A stretch of 64,000 nucleotides of DNA from assembly GCA_963703565.1 (NCBI GenBank), contig CAVPEW010000047.1, forward strand, positions 1-64,000, in the 5' to 3' direction. Positions 1 to 8,926 of this stretch are shown here, piece after piece. The position numbers and the translations under genes were made by a program. Every line of letters starts with the position of its first letter. Within the stretch, counting starts at the first letter, position 1. This stretch comes from CAVPEW01 sp963703565 (GTDB lineage Bacteria; Actinomycetota; Acidimicrobiia; Acidimicrobiales; VFJN01). The notes beneath the pieces were generated by a model. That model saw nothing but the letters and a program-made list of their open reading frames with translations, was not told the origin of the DNA and did no database searches.

Positions 1-1
1 C

Positions 2-121
2 GCCGTGCTGGCGATCTTCGGTGGCCGCAAGGTGCCCGCACCGGCCCGGTCGCTCGGGCAGGCCCAGCGCGAGTTTCGCGACGGTGCGGGTCCGGAGCGC
101 GGCACGGATCAACACCCGTAA
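2..121 (+). CDS. tatA: TatA-type twin-arginine translocase protein, 3' end only
   Basis: Only the C-terminal 39 codons are in the window (reading frame from base 2, stop TAA at 119-121). The visible peptide starts AVLAIFGGRKVPAPARSLGQ and continues with QREFRDGAG. This is the TatA/TatE signature in which the end of the membrane helix runs into F-G-x-x-K-[LV]-P and then an amphipathic helix R-S-L-G-x-x-x-x-E-F. TatA forms the pore of the Tat system that exports folded proteins across the cytoplasmic membrane. The protein ends soon after the amphipathic helix with a short polar tail, as is normal. It cannot be told from the fragment whether it is TatA or TatE/TatB-like; TatA is the best fit by length. 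Confidence 0.7.
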   Translation, partial: AVLAIFGGRKVPAPARSLGQAQREFRDGAGPERGTDQHP

Positions 122-153
122 CTCCGGGCGAGGCTCGAACACTCAGCCCGGAG
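122..153 (+). terminator. hairpin after tatA
   Basis: A perfect 8-bp inverted repeat (CTCCGGGC at 122-129, GCCCGGAG at 146-153) with a 16-nt loop begins at the base after the tatA stop codon. There is no T-run behind it, as is common for intrinsic terminators in GC-rich actinobacteria. It separates tatA from the suf operon. Confidence 0.45.
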
Positions 154-163
154 GGGCCGAAGG

Positions 164-182
164 TTTCTCCTACGGCGATAGT
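164..182. promoter_or_regulatory. shared suf motif, copy A (upstream of sufC-sufS-sufU)
   Basis: The 19-mer TTTCTCCTACGGCGATAGT lies just upstream of the -10 box of the first suf operon. A copy with two substitutions is found at 8129-8147 upstream of sufB, the first gene of the oppositely oriented suf operon. Part of it is a weak dyad (CTAC..GC..ATAG). A shared element in front of the two halves of one pathway suggests an operator for an iron-sulfur-responsive regulator of the Rrf2/SufR/IscR kind. No such regulator gene is in this window and the motif does not match a binding site I can name, so the function is inferred. Confidence 0.45.
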
Positions 183-187
183 GCTAA

Positions 188-193
188 TACACT
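188..193 (+). promoter_or_regulatory. TANNNT -10 box of leaderless sufC
   Basis: TACACT lies 6 nt before the GTG start of sufC and there is no Shine-Dalgarno sequence, which fits a transcript starting at or next to the start codon. Confidence 0.4.
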
Positions 194-199
194 CGGTGC

Positions 200-969
<770 letters not shown>

Positions 970-973
<4 letters not shown>

Positions 974-2205
974 ACCTCGACGTCGAGCGGCTGCGCAAGG
1001 ACTTCCCGATCCTGCAACGCGAGCAGTCCGGCAGGCGGATCGTGTACCTGGACTCGGCCGCCTCGGCGCAGCGTCCCCGCCAGGTGATCGACGCCATGAG
1101 CGACTACTACGAGCACCACCACGCCAACGTCCACCGCAGCGTGTACGACCTCGCCGCCGAGGCCACCGAGCTCTACGAGGGCGCACGTCGACGCGTCGCC
1201 CGCTTCATCGGCGCTCCCTCGGAGCGCAGCGTCGTGTTCACCAAGAACGTCACCGAGGCGCTCAACCTGGTCGCCCACTCGTGGGGCAGGTCGAACCTGT
1301 CCCCTGGCGATGTGGTGGTCCTGACCGAGATGGAGCATCACGCCAACCTCGTCCCCTGGTTGATGCTCGCCGAAGAGCGCGGTATCGAGCTGCGGTTCAT
1401 TCCAGTGGCCGAGGACCACACGCTCGATCTCGCCGACCTCGAACGCACCCTCGCGGGAGCAAAGCTCCTGTCGGTCACCGCCGTGTCGAACGTGTTGGGC
1501 ACGATCAACCCCGTACGTGCCTTGGCCGACGCGGCGCACGCCGCTGGCGCGGTGGTCTGCGTGGACGCGGCCCAGTACGTGCCCCATCTGCCCACCGACG
1601 TCGAGCGGCTCGGCGCCGACCTGGTCGGCTTCACCGGCCACAAGCTCCTCGGCCCCACCGGGATCGGGGTGCTGTGGGCCCGCGAGGAGGTGCTCGATGC
1701 GATGCCGGCATTCCTCGGCGGAGGCGAGATGATCCTCGATGTCCGCCTCGACGGCTGGACCCCCAACGTCATCCCCCACCGCTTCGAGGCCGGCACCCCG
1801 CCCATCGCCGAGGCCGTGGGGTTGGCGGCGGCGCTGGACTACCTGGACGGGTTGGGGATGGATGCGGTGCGCGACCACGAGCTCCGGCTCAGCGCCTACG
1901 CGCTGGCGACTCTGAACGAGCGGCTCGGCGACCGCATCAGCATCCACGGCCCGCCCGATCCCGAGCGGCGCAGCGGCGTCCTGTCCTTCGAGCTCGCCGG
2001 GGTCCACCCCCACGACGTGTCCCAGATCCTCAACGAGCACGGCGTGTGCGTCAGGGCCGGGCACCACTGCGCGAAGCCCTTGATGCGCCGTCTCGGGGTC
2101 GGCTCGACCGCCCGGGCATCCTTCTACCTCTACAACGACGAGGCAGATGTCGACGCGCTCGCCACAGCCCTGGAGGCCACCTCGTCCTTCTTCGCTCCCG
2201 GATAG
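970..2205 (+). CDS. sufS: SufS cysteine desulfurase
   Basis: PLP enzyme that takes sulfur from L-cysteine as an enzyme-bound persulfide and passes it to SufU. About 411 residues, normal for group II NifS-like desulfurases. The PLP lysine is in FTGHKLLGPTG, the substrate-binding region includes EMEHHANLVPW, and the catalytic cysteine sits in the C-terminal loop RAGHHCAKP. The open frame continues far upstream inside sufC, but the GTG at 970 overlaps the sufC stop (GTGA) and gives the family N-terminus, so that start is chosen. sufU follows after 24 nt, as expected for a SufS-SufU pair. Confidence 0.95.
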
Positions 2206-2229
2206 CGCAGCGGTAGGATCGACGTTCGC

Positions 2230-2709
2230 ATGCCCGGCCTCGAAGACCTCTATCGGGAGATCATCCTCGACCATTACCGCTCGCCTCGCAACCGGGGCGA
2301 GCTGGAGGTCCCGCCGGCCATCCGGGTGGAGGGCTTCAACCCGCTGTGCGGGGACGAGATCGTTCTGTACCTCGACGTTGCCGACGGCGTGGTGCGTGAC
2401 ATCCGCATCGGCGGGCAAGGCTGCTCGATCAGCCAGTCCTCTGCTTCGATGATGTCATCGGCGGTCAAGGGCAAGACGCTCACCGAGGTGCACACGCTCA
2501 CCCGGGCGTTCAAGGCGATGATGTCGATCCACGAGGCCAGCCTCGACGGCGACGAGGCGTCCGCTTCGGCCGAGGGCGACGACGGCGGCGGCGAGGTGGT
2601 CCTCGGCGACCTCGAGGCTTTGCGTGGCGTCGTGAAGTTCCCGGTCCGGATCAAGTGCGCCACCCTGTCGTGGAACACGCTGCTCGAGGGCGTCGAGCAG
2701 GCCGACTGA
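2230..2709 (+). CDS. sufU: SufU zinc-dependent sulfurtransferase
   Basis: Partner of SufS that accepts persulfide sulfur and hands it to the SufBCD scaffold. 159 residues. The three conserved cysteines are visible in the contexts NPLCGDEI, GGQGCSISQ and RIKCATLSW, with the Asp of CGDE as the fourth Zn ligand. The insert between the second and third cysteines is acidic and glycine-rich (near residues 95-125), as in Gram-positive SufU rather than IscU. There is no RBS before the ATG; a TAGGAT box 10 nt upstream could supply a separate leaderless transcript, although read-through from sufS is the simpler view. Confidence 0.93.
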   Translation: MPGLEDLYREIILDHYRSPRNRGELEVPPAIRVEGFNPLCGDEIVLYLDVADGVVRDIRIGGQGCSISQSSASMMSSAVKGKTLTEVHTLTRAFKAMMSIHEASLDGDEASASAEGDDGGGEVVLGDLEALRGVVKFPVRIKCATLSWNTLLEGVEQAD

Positions 2710-2710
2710 T

Positions 2711-2746
2711 CCGGCCCGCAGGGCACGGCCCGCCGTGGAGAGCCGG
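2711..2746. terminator. possible hairpin between convergent sufU and pterin dehydratase
   Basis: Nested inverted repeats: CCGGC at 2711-2715 with GCCGG at 2742-2746, enclosing CACGG (2724-2728) and CCGTG (2733-2737) around a 4-nt loop. Its place between two convergent genes fits a bidirectional terminator, but no T-run is present. Confidence 0.3.
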
Positions 2747-2756
2747 TCAGACGAGC

Positions 2757-3044
2757 TCAGGCCAGGGCTGCTTCGACGGCGTCGGCGAGGGCGAAGCAGC
2801 GCTCGGTGATACCACCCGCGGCATGCGACGCGATGTCGATCGTCACCCGATTCCAGCTGTTGGACCAGTCCGGGTGGTGATCGAGGCGCTCAGCGGCCAG
2901 CGCCACACGGGTCATGAAGGCGAAGGCCTGCGCGAAGTCGAGGAACACGACTTCGCGGTGCAGCCGACCACCCTGCAACGTCCAGTCCGGTCGGGCCTCG
3001 AGAGCCCGAGCGACCGCTCGTTCGTCGAGCAAGGAGTCGGCCAC
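2757..3044 (-). CDS. 4a-hydroxytetrahydrobiopterin dehydratase (pterin-4a-carbinolamine dehydratase)
   Basis: Small cytosolic enzyme that dehydrates pterin-4a-carbinolamine, normally to recycle the cofactor of aromatic amino acid hydroxylases. 95 residues, the usual length. The family motif is clear: HHPDWSNSWNRVTID followed by the second histidine in ASHAAGG. GTG start without an obvious RBS. It begins 23 nt downstream of the EAL-domain gene on the same strand, so the two are probably co-transcribed. No pterin-dependent hydroxylase is nearby, so its partner enzyme is unknown; stand-alone copies are common in bacteria. Confidence 0.9.
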   Translation of the reverse strand: MADSLLDERAVARALEARPDWTLQGGRLHREVVFLDFAQAFAFMTRVALAAERLDHHPDWSNSWNRVTIDIASHAAGGITERCFALADAVEAALA

Positions 3045-3067
3045 GATCGCGCAGTCGCCAGCGTCGC

Positions 3068-3820
3068 TCAGCTGGCCACCGGCCAGCGGCCCGAGACCCA
3101 GCCCCGGCCTGGGCGGCCCAGCACGTACCCCTGAGCGAGGTGCACGCCGGCGCGCCGCAGGCTGCGCACCTCCTCAGGGCGCTCGACGCCTTCGGCGACG
3201 AGCACAGCCCCGATCTCCTCGCTGAACACCGCCAGAGCGGCGATCAACGCCCAACGGGAACGGTGGGCGTCGAGGCCCTGCACCACGGCCTGATCCAGCT
3301 TGACGTAGTCGGGTTCGAGCTCGACGACGTGGCGTAGGCTGGAGTGGCCAGCGCCGGCATCGTCGATCGCCAAAGCGACGCCGTCGGGGCGCCACAGCTC
3401 ACGCCAGCGACGCAGGGCCCCGTAGTCCTCCACCCGGTCGCGCTCGGTGATCTCGACGACGAGCTGGCCGGCGAGGAGGGCACAGATCTCGTCAGCGCGG
3501 GGGTCGCCGAGAGTGAGTGGGCTCACGTTGACGAACAGCCGGCTGCGCCCCGGGGGTCGTCCCAGCCGGGCGGCCGCGCGCAGGCAGGCCAGCTCGAGCT
3601 CGATTCGCAGCCCCACGTCCGCAGCCCGGTCGAGCCACTGGGCCGGCCCCTCGGCGCGGTCGCCTATGCGGGCAAGGGCCTCGAACCCGATCGTGCGCCC
3701 GTCACGAAGGTCGACCACCGGCTGGACGACCGCCTCTATCGCTTCCTGCTCGATAGCCCGCTCGACCAGTTCCCGGTCCGAGTGGGAACCGCGCAGCAGC
3801 GACGGGGGCATCGGAGCCAC
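3068..3820 (-). CDS. stand-alone EAL-domain c-di-GMP phosphodiesterase
   Basis: Predicted to hydrolyse cyclic di-GMP to pGpG. The 250 residues are almost all EAL domain, with no GGDEF, PAS or membrane segment. Catalytic and metal-binding positions appear intact: EAL in GFEALAR, Asn in NVSP, Glu in EITE, the Asp pair in AIDDAGAG (usually DDFGTG), Lys in VKLD, Glu in AEGVE, and Gln in QGYVLGRP. The changed loop-6-like region (AGAGHSSL rather than GTGYSSL) is the only unusual point. Start is GTG at 3820; an ATG three codons later is an alternative. It lies 83 nt downstream of the sufC of the sufB operon and may be the distal gene of that transcript. Confidence 0.85.
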   Translation of the reverse strand: MAPMPPSLLRGSHSDRELVERAIEQEAIEAVVQPVVDLRDGRTIGFEALARIGDRAEGPAQWLDRAADVGLRIELELACLRAAARLGRPPGRSRLFVNVSPLTLGDPRADEICALLAGQLVVEITERDRVEDYGALRRWRELWRPDGVALAIDDAGAGHSSLRHVVELEPDYVKLDQAVVQGLDAHRSRWALIAALAVFSEEIGAVLVAEGVERPEEVRSLRRAGVHLAQGYVLGRPGRGWVSGRWPVAS

Positions 3821-3903
3821 GGTACCGCCGGGCGGACCGCCGGTCGCGGTTCACGCCTCACCGGCGCCGCCGTGCCCGGGGTACCGGGCGAGGCAGGGCG
3901 GCG

Positions 3904-4710
3904 TCAGGCGAAGGGGTCGGCGAACGGATCGGCCATGTCGACCGCCGGCTCCGGCGCGGGTTCGCCGGCCAGCTCCGCATAGCCGCTGCGTTCCAGGTCC
4001 ACTGCGAGCTCGGGACCTCCGGAGGCGACGATGCGGCCACGGGCAAGGACGTGGACGCGGTCGGGGCGCAGCTCGTGCAGGAGCCGGTTGTAGTGGGTGA
4101 TGGCCAGGACGCCCAACCCCGACTCCTCGGTGGCCGCCTCGATGCGGCGGGCGCAGGCTCGCAACGCATCGACGTCGAGGCCCGAGTCGAGCTCGTCGAG
4201 AACAGCGAAGAGCGGACCCAGAACGGCCAACTGGAGAGTCTCGTTCCGCTTGGCCTCGCCGCCGGACAGATCAACGTTGAGCGCACGGTGCCAGACCCTG
4301 TCGTCGAACCCGATGCGTCCCGCCTCTTCGCTCAAACGACGATCGGCTTCGCCCGGGTCGCGCCCCGTGGCCTCGAACGCGGCCGCGATGACGTCGCGCA
4401 GGGCAACCCCGGGCACCTCGGTCGGGTACTGCAGCGCCAGGAAGAGGCCGGCTCGGGCCCGCTCCCAAGGCGCCAGGGCAAACAGGTCGGCTCCGTCCAG
4501 GCTCACCCGCCCTGCGAGCACCTCGTAACCGGGGCGGCCCATGAGCACGTGGGCCAGCGTCGACTTGCCCGACCCGTTGGGGCCCATCACGGCGTGCACC
4601 TCGCCCGAGCGGACCTCGAGGTCGATCCCGAACAGGATCTGGCTCCCACCGGCGACCGACGCCTCGAGGCCCTCGATGGCAAGGACGTGGTTCGGCCCGG
4701 CAGCGCTCAC
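3904..4710 (-). CDS. sufC: SufC, Fe-S assembly ATPase (copy 2, in the sufB-sufD operon)
   Basis: Second SufC of the window, 268 residues. Walker A GPNGSGKST, signature LSGGEAKRNE, Walker B FAVLDELDSGLD and H-loop ITHYN are all present. The GTG start overlaps the stop of the Rieske gene (GTGA), so it is translationally coupled. This is the copy located with sufB and sufD, so it is the likelier standard partner of the SufBD scaffold; copy 1 sits with the sulfur donors. The C-terminus has an extra acidic/proline tail (EPAPEPAVDMADPFADPFA) that copy 1 lacks. Confidence 0.93.
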   Translation of the reverse strand: MSAAGPNHVLAIEGLEASVAGGSQILFGIDLEVRSGEVHAVMGPNGSGKSTLAHVLMGRPGYEVLAGRVSLDGADLFALAPWERARAGLFLALQYPTEVPGVALRDVIAAAFEATGRDPGEADRRLSEEAGRIGFDDRVWHRALNVDLSGGEAKRNETLQLAVLGPLFAVLDELDSGLDVDALRACARRIEAATEESGLGVLAITHYNRLLHELRPDRVHVLARGRIVASGGPELAVDLERSGYAELAGEPAPEPAVDMADPFADPFA

Positions 4711-5021
4711 GGGCCCACCACCTGCACCTCCACCTGCCCGTCGACGACCTTGACCTCGTGGACCCGAACGGGCCGCGTCGCCGGCAACGAGCAGGGCGCC
4801 CCGGACTCCAGCGAGAAGGCGCTGCCGTGCTTGTAGCACTCCAGGGTTCGCTCGGCGACGTCGACCTCTCCCTCCGACAGCGACACGTCCTGGTGCGAGC
4901 AGCGGTCGTCGAGGGCGTACACGTCGTCATCGACGCGAACCAGGGCCAGTGCCCGCCCGTCGACCACGACCTTTCGGGCCGTGCCGGGGGTCAGGTCGTC
5001 GAGCGCGCACACCCGGCTCAT
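4707..5021 (-). CDS. Rieske-type [2Fe-2S] ferredoxin of the suf operon
   Basis: 104-residue protein that is a single Rieske domain. The two cluster-binding motifs are CSHQDVSL (C-x-H) and CYKHGSAF (C-x-x-H), giving two Cys and two His ligands. It resembles the ferredoxin subunits of ring-hydroxylating dioxygenases, but no oxygenase is near. A Rieske gene between sufD and sufC is the usual arrangement in actinobacterial suf operons, where it may supply electrons during assembly or serve as a client. Start ATG overlaps the sufD stop (ATGA) and its stop overlaps the sufC start (GTGA). Confidence 0.9.
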   Translation of the reverse strand: MSRVCALDDLTPGTARKVVVDGRALALVRVDDDVYALDDRCSHQDVSLSEGEVDVAERTLECYKHGSAFSLESGAPCSLPATRPVRVHEVKVVDGQVEVQVVGP

Positions 5022-6257
5022 GAGAGACCTCCGTCCAGCTTGGTGGCGACCCGGCGCCGCAGGCCGGCTCGCCACTGCTGGGCCGGAAGGCGCTCGAGCA
5101 CCTCGTCGAAGAACCCGGTCACGATCAGGCGCTCGGCCACCCGGGGCGGCACCCCCCGGCTCTCCAGGTAGAAGCGCTGCTCGGGATCGATCGGCCCCAC
5201 CGTGGAAGCGTGCGCGCAGCGCACGTCGTTGTTCTCGATGGCCAGGTTGGGCACGGACTCGGCCCAGGCATGGTCCGAGAGCTTCAGGTTCCGGTTGGTC
5301 TGCACCGCGTCGGTACCTCGAGCCACCTTGTCGACCCGGATCAGGCCCGTGTAGACGGAACGGCTCGACTCGGCCAGGGCGCCCTTGAACAGCAGTTCGC
5401 TGGTGGTGTCGGGCGCCAGGTGCTCCTGCACGGTGCGGAAGTCGAGCATCTGGTGGCCGTCTCCGAAGTAGGCCGCCAGCAGCCGCCCCGTGGCCCCGCG
5501 CCCGACGAGACGGCACTCCGTGCGGACCCGGGCGTAGTCGCCTCCGAAGGCGGCCGTTCCCACCACCACCGTGGCGTCGCGCTCGACCTGGGCCACCAGG
5601 CGCGCCAGCGACCACGCCACCGGAGCGAGGTCCTGGACGACCAGGTGGTCGAGAAGCGCCCCGGCACCGACGGCGAGCTCGGTCACCGGCACGGTGAGGC
5701 CGTCGGCGCCGCCTTCGTGGTGCTCGACGACGGTCACCCGGGCGCCCTCGCCGACGCGCACGACCAGACGCGGGAACGTGGCCGATGCCTCGGCCGGCCC
5801 GCGCACCCGTACCACGACCGGGTCGGCCACCACCACGCCCGGCGCGACGTCGACCACCACGGGGTCGTCGCAGAAGGCATCGGCGAGCTTGCCGAACACG
5901 TCCACGTCGCTGCCTTCGACCGCGGTTCCGGCCACCGCCCCGAGAACGGCCTCGCCCGGATCCAACTGCGCGGCACGCCGCACGGTCACTCCGACGGAAT
6001 CTGCACCGGTGATGGCGACGTCGCTGCGACCGGGGCCAACGCGGTCGAGATCGAGCCTCGGCGATCCGGCTGTAGCGCCACACCTCCTCATCGGTCGAGG
6101 GAAGCACCGCCCCCTCTGCGCGCTCGGCCGCCGCGACGCGCCACGCTCGCAACCAGGCAGGGCCGTCCAGCGCGGCGGCGGAGGCAGGGGTCAGCTGGCG
6201 CAGATCGGTCTCCGGGGGCGGTCGCGGAAGCGGGGGCCGACTGCCCCGGAGGGTCAA
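5018..6257 (-). CDS. sufD: SufD scaffold protein, interrupted by a one-base frameshift
   Basis: SufD pairs with SufB to form the Fe-S assembly scaffold. The N-terminus (about 65 codons from ATG 6257, including the SufD hallmark EEVWRYSRI) is in one frame. The remaining ~345 codons (from LDLDRVGPG to the stop at 5018) are in another. The join is at 6053-6059, GAGCCTC on the plus strand; removing one base gives GAGCTC and restores RIAELDLDRV. The C-terminal part carries the SufD features LRVxR-like VQTNRNLKLSDHAW, IENNDVRCAHASTVG and FYLESRGVP. SufD is normally indispensable when SUF is the only system, so a sequencing or consensus error is more likely than a true pseudogene. It is followed by Rieske with an ATGA overlap. 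Confidence 0.88.
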
Positions 6258-6303
6258 GGCTACCGGCGAGGGCGCCAGGTCCCCAAAGGCGGGGGAGGTC
6301 GTT

Positions 6304-6678
6304 TCAGCGTCGCCGACGGAAGATCCGGCGGAACCGGCCCCGCTCGGACCGTGCCTGCTCGGCGGCGACCTCCGCGAGCACCTGAGCGCCGATCGCGTTC
6401 AGGTGGTCCTCGGCCTCGTCGAGCACCGCGGCGACCGACCCGTCGCCACGGTCGAGGGCGTCGGGCTCTTCGGGGGTGGCGGGCGTCACCAGGCTCCCGT
6501 GGCTCCAGTTCACGTCAGCCAGCCGACGAGCGAAGCTGGCGCACTCGGCGGGGCAACGCCAAGGTGCCTCGGGCGCCAGGTCGAGGTCGCACTTCCGCAC
6601 CGTCTCGCCGTTGCGGTAGGTGCGGCTCTCGAAGTGCTTGCAGTCCTGACGCATCGGCACGGCGCCAGTCTGGCCCAC
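6304..6678 (-). CDS. small four-cysteine protein of the suf operon, unknown function
   Basis: 124 residues from a GTG start at 6678; an ATG eight codons later (6654) is an equally good start and sits just before the conserved-looking part. Four cysteines at about residues 13, 30, 42 and 46, in the contexts DCKHF, RKCDLD and WRCPAECASF, make a compact candidate Fe-S or Zn site. The second half is a charged helix ending in a run of arginines (FRRIFRRRR). It lies between sufB and sufD, 28 nt after sufB, in the same direction. I do not recognise it as SufE, SufA, SufT or any named assembly factor. Position and cysteines suggest a role in cluster assembly or in binding DNA or membranes, but this is inference. 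Confidence 0.6.
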   Translation of the reverse strand: MGQTGAVPMRQDCKHFESRTYRNGETVRKCDLDLAPEAPWRCPAECASFARRLADVNWSHGSLVTPATPEEPDALDRGDGSVAAVLDEAEDHLNAIGAQVLAEVAAEQARSERGRFRRIFRRRR

Positions 6679-6706
6679 GCCGGCCCAGCCGCGCAGGCAC
6701 CGGCGC

Positions 6707-8104
6707 TCAGCCGACGCTGCCCTCCATCTGCAACTCGATGAGCCGGCTCCACTCGACGGCGTACTCCATCGGCAGGGTGCGGGTCACGGGCTCGATGAAG
6801 CCGTTGACCACCATCCCCATCGCCTGCTCCTCGGACAGCCCACGGCTCATCAGGTAGAAGAGCTGCTCGTCGGCGACCTTCGACACCGTCGCCTCGTGGC
6901 CGACCACCGCGTCGCGCTCCCCGACCTCCATGTAGGGGAACGTGTCGCTGGTGGAGTGCTCGTCGAGGATCAGCGCGTCGCACTGGACGTGGCTGCGGCA
7001 GCCGTAGGCATCGTCCTCGATCCGCACCAGGCCCCGATAGGAAGTTCGTCCGCCGTCCTTGGAGATGGACTTGGAGACGATCTTGGAGGTGGTCTCGGGT
7101 GCAGCGTGCACCATCTTGGCACCCGCGTCCTGGTGCTGGCCGGGCCCGGCGTAGGCGACCGAGAGCACCTCGCCCGAGGCCTTCGGTCCGACCATGTAGA
7201 CCGCCGGGTACTTCATCGTCAGCCTGCTGCCGATGTTGCCGTCGATCCACTCCATGTGGCCCTCGGCCTCGACCCGCGCCCGCTTGGTGACCAGGTTGAA
7301 CACGTTGTTCGACCAGTTCTGGATCGTCGTGTAGGTGACACGTGCCGAGGGCTTGACGACGATCTCGACCACGGCCGAGTGCAGCGAGTCGGTGGTGTAC
7401 ACCGGTGCCGAGCAGCCCTCGATGTAGTGCACCTTGGAGCCCTCGTCGGCGATGATCAGCGTCCGCTCGAACTGGCCCATGTTCTCGGCGTTGATGCGGA
7501 AGTACGCCTGCAGCGGCATCTCCACCTCGACGCCCGGGGGGACGTAGATGAACGAACCACCTGACCAGACCGACGAGTTGAGCGCCGAGAACTTGTTGTC
7601 GTTGGGCGGGATGACCTTGGCCCAGTGCTGCCGGACCAGCTCCGGGTACTCGCGCAAGGCGGTGTCCATGTCGCAGAAGATCACGCCCTGGCGCTCGAGG
7701 TCCTCGCGGTTGCGGTGGAACACGACCTCGGACTCGTACTGGGCGGTCACCCCGGCGAGGTACTTGCGCTCCGCCTCGGGTATGCCCAACTTCTCGTAGG
7801 TGGCCTTGATGGCATCGGGCAGGTCGTCCCACTCGTCGACCTGCGAGCTCGTGGGCTTTATGTAGTAGTAGATGTCGTCGAGGTAGATCTCCGACATGTC
7901 GCCGCCCCAGGTGGGCATGGGCCGCCGCTCGAAGTGGCGAAGCGACTTGAGCCGGAAGTCGAGCATCCACTCGGGCTCGCCCTTCATCCAGGACATCTCT
8001 CGCACGATCTCGGGCGAGAGTCCCCTCTTCGGCTTGAAGACGTAGTCCTCGGCATCGCTCCAGCCGAGCTTGTAGCGGGACAGGTCGAGATCGGTGACGG
8101 CCAT
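6707..8104 (-). CDS. sufB: SufB scaffold protein
   Basis: Core subunit of the SufBC2D Fe-S scaffold. 465 residues, normal length. Family segments include FHRNREDLERQGVIFCDMD, VPPNDN-like IPPNDNKFSALN, GGSFIYVPPGV, the cysteine in EGCSAPVYTTDSLH, and the C-terminal GFIEPVTRTLPMEYAVEW. A good RBS (CAGGAG) lies 7 nt before the ATG. It is the first gene of a minus-strand operon sufB - Cys4 protein - sufD - Rieske - sufC. The shared suf motif (8129-8147) lies 25 nt upstream. Confidence 0.96.
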   Translation of the reverse strand: MAVTDLDLSRYKLGWSDAEDYVFKPKRGLSPEIVREMSWMKGEPEWMLDFRLKSLRHFERRPMPTWGGDMSEIYLDDIYYYIKPTSSQVDEWDDLPDAIKATYEKLGIPEAERKYLAGVTAQYESEVVFHRNREDLERQGVIFCDMDTALREYPELVRQHWAKVIPPNDNKFSALNSSVWSGGSFIYVPPGVEVEMPLQAYFRINAENMGQFERTLIIADEGSKVHYIEGCSAPVYTTDSLHSAVVEIVVKPSARVTYTTIQNWSNNVFNLVTKRARVEAEGHMEWIDGNIGSRLTMKYPAVYMVGPKASGEVLSVAYAGPGQHQDAGAKMVHAAPETTSKIVSKSISKDGGRTSYRGLVRIEDDAYGCRSHVQCDALILDEHSTSDTFPYMEVGERDAVVGHEATVSKVADEQLFYLMSRGLSEEQAMGMVVNGFIEPVTRTLPMEYAVEWSRLIELQMEGSVG

Positions 8105-8128
8105 ACAGCGCTCCTGGCGAGAGGGGGA

Positions 8129-8147
8129 TTTCTCCTACGGTGATGGT
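8129..8147. promoter_or_regulatory. shared suf motif, copy B (upstream of sufB)
   Basis: TTTCTCCTACGGTGATGGT differs from copy A (164-182) at two of 19 positions. Both copies read on the plus strand, so they are in opposite orientation relative to the operon they precede. That is compatible with a dimeric regulator binding a partly symmetric site. The element also lies 50 bp upstream of the plus-strand O-methyltransferase gene. Confidence 0.45.
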
Positions 8148-8196
8148 AACAATCCCGACGGGGCGATCCCACACGTCGCGGGCGAGACTGACGTCC

Positions 8197-8853
8197 ATGG
8201 CCCCCCGCTCCTTCCTTGTCCCAGAGGCGATCGCCGACTACCTCGACGCCCACTGCGAACCGCCTGACCGGGTCGTGCGCGCCCTGATGGAGCGCACCGA
8301 CGAGCTGGGCGAACCGGCCGAGATGCGCATCGGGGTCGACCAGGCCCGCCTGCTGACGACCCTCGTTCGCTTCGGCGACGTGCACCGCGCGCTCGAAGTC
8401 GGCACCTTCACGGGGATGTCGGCGTTGGCCATCGCCCGCGGCCTGCGGCCCGGTGGACGACTCCTGTGCTGCGATGTCGACGAGGCCTGGACATCCATGG
8501 CCCGCGAAGCCTGGAGCGCTGCCGGCGTCGCCGACCTCATCGATCTGCGGCTCGCGCCCGCCGCCGAGACCCTCGTCGCCCTCCATCCCGACGAGGCCTT
8601 CGACTTCGCCTTCCTCGACGCCGACAAGGTCGGCTACCCGGCCTACTTCGAGCTCATCGTGGATCGCATGCGCCCTGGCGGCCTGCTGGTGGCCGACAAC
8701 ACGCTGCAGGGGGGCAGGGTGGCCGACCTCTCCGACGACAGCGATGCCGTGAGAGCCGTTCGCGCCTTCAACGACCTCGCCCGCCGCGACCCCCGCGTCG
8801 ACACGGTCATGCTCGCCGTCGCCGACGGGCTCACAGTGTGCCAACGCGTCTGA
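8197..8853 (+). CDS. O-methyltransferase, SAM-dependent (caffeoyl-CoA OMT family)
   Basis: 218 residues. The SAM-binding motif I is ALEVGTFTGMSALAIA, motif II region LLCCDVDEAW, and the metal-binding catalytic stretch is FDFAFLDADKVGYPAYFE followed by LLVADNTLQGG. This is the small cation-dependent catechol O-methyltransferase family with a broad substrate range, so the substrate cannot be stated. The frame stays open to 8140, but that would run into the sufB promoter region; ATG 8197 gives the family N-terminus (FLVPEAIADYL). Divergent from sufB and unlikely to be functionally linked. Confidence 0.88.
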   Translation: MAPRSFLVPEAIADYLDAHCEPPDRVVRALMERTDELGEPAEMRIGVDQARLLTTLVRFGDVHRALEVGTFTGMSALAIARGLRPGGRLLCCDVDEAWTSMAREAWSAAGVADLIDLRLAPAAETLVALHPDEAFDFAFLDADKVGYPAYFELIVDRMRPGGLLVADNTLQGGRVADLSDDSDAVRAVRAFNDLARRDPRVDTVMLAVADGLTVCQRV

Positions 8854-8926
8854 CACCGCGATCGGGTGCGCTGCAGCGCTTCAGGGATCGACTCGGGCTG
8901 CCGATGCAGTGGGCCAGGAGGCCCAG

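Noticed and set aside
164..182. Naming the suf motif as a known SufR, IscR or RirA site
   Set aside because: It does not match the consensus sequences I know for these regulators, so only a generic regulatory call is made.
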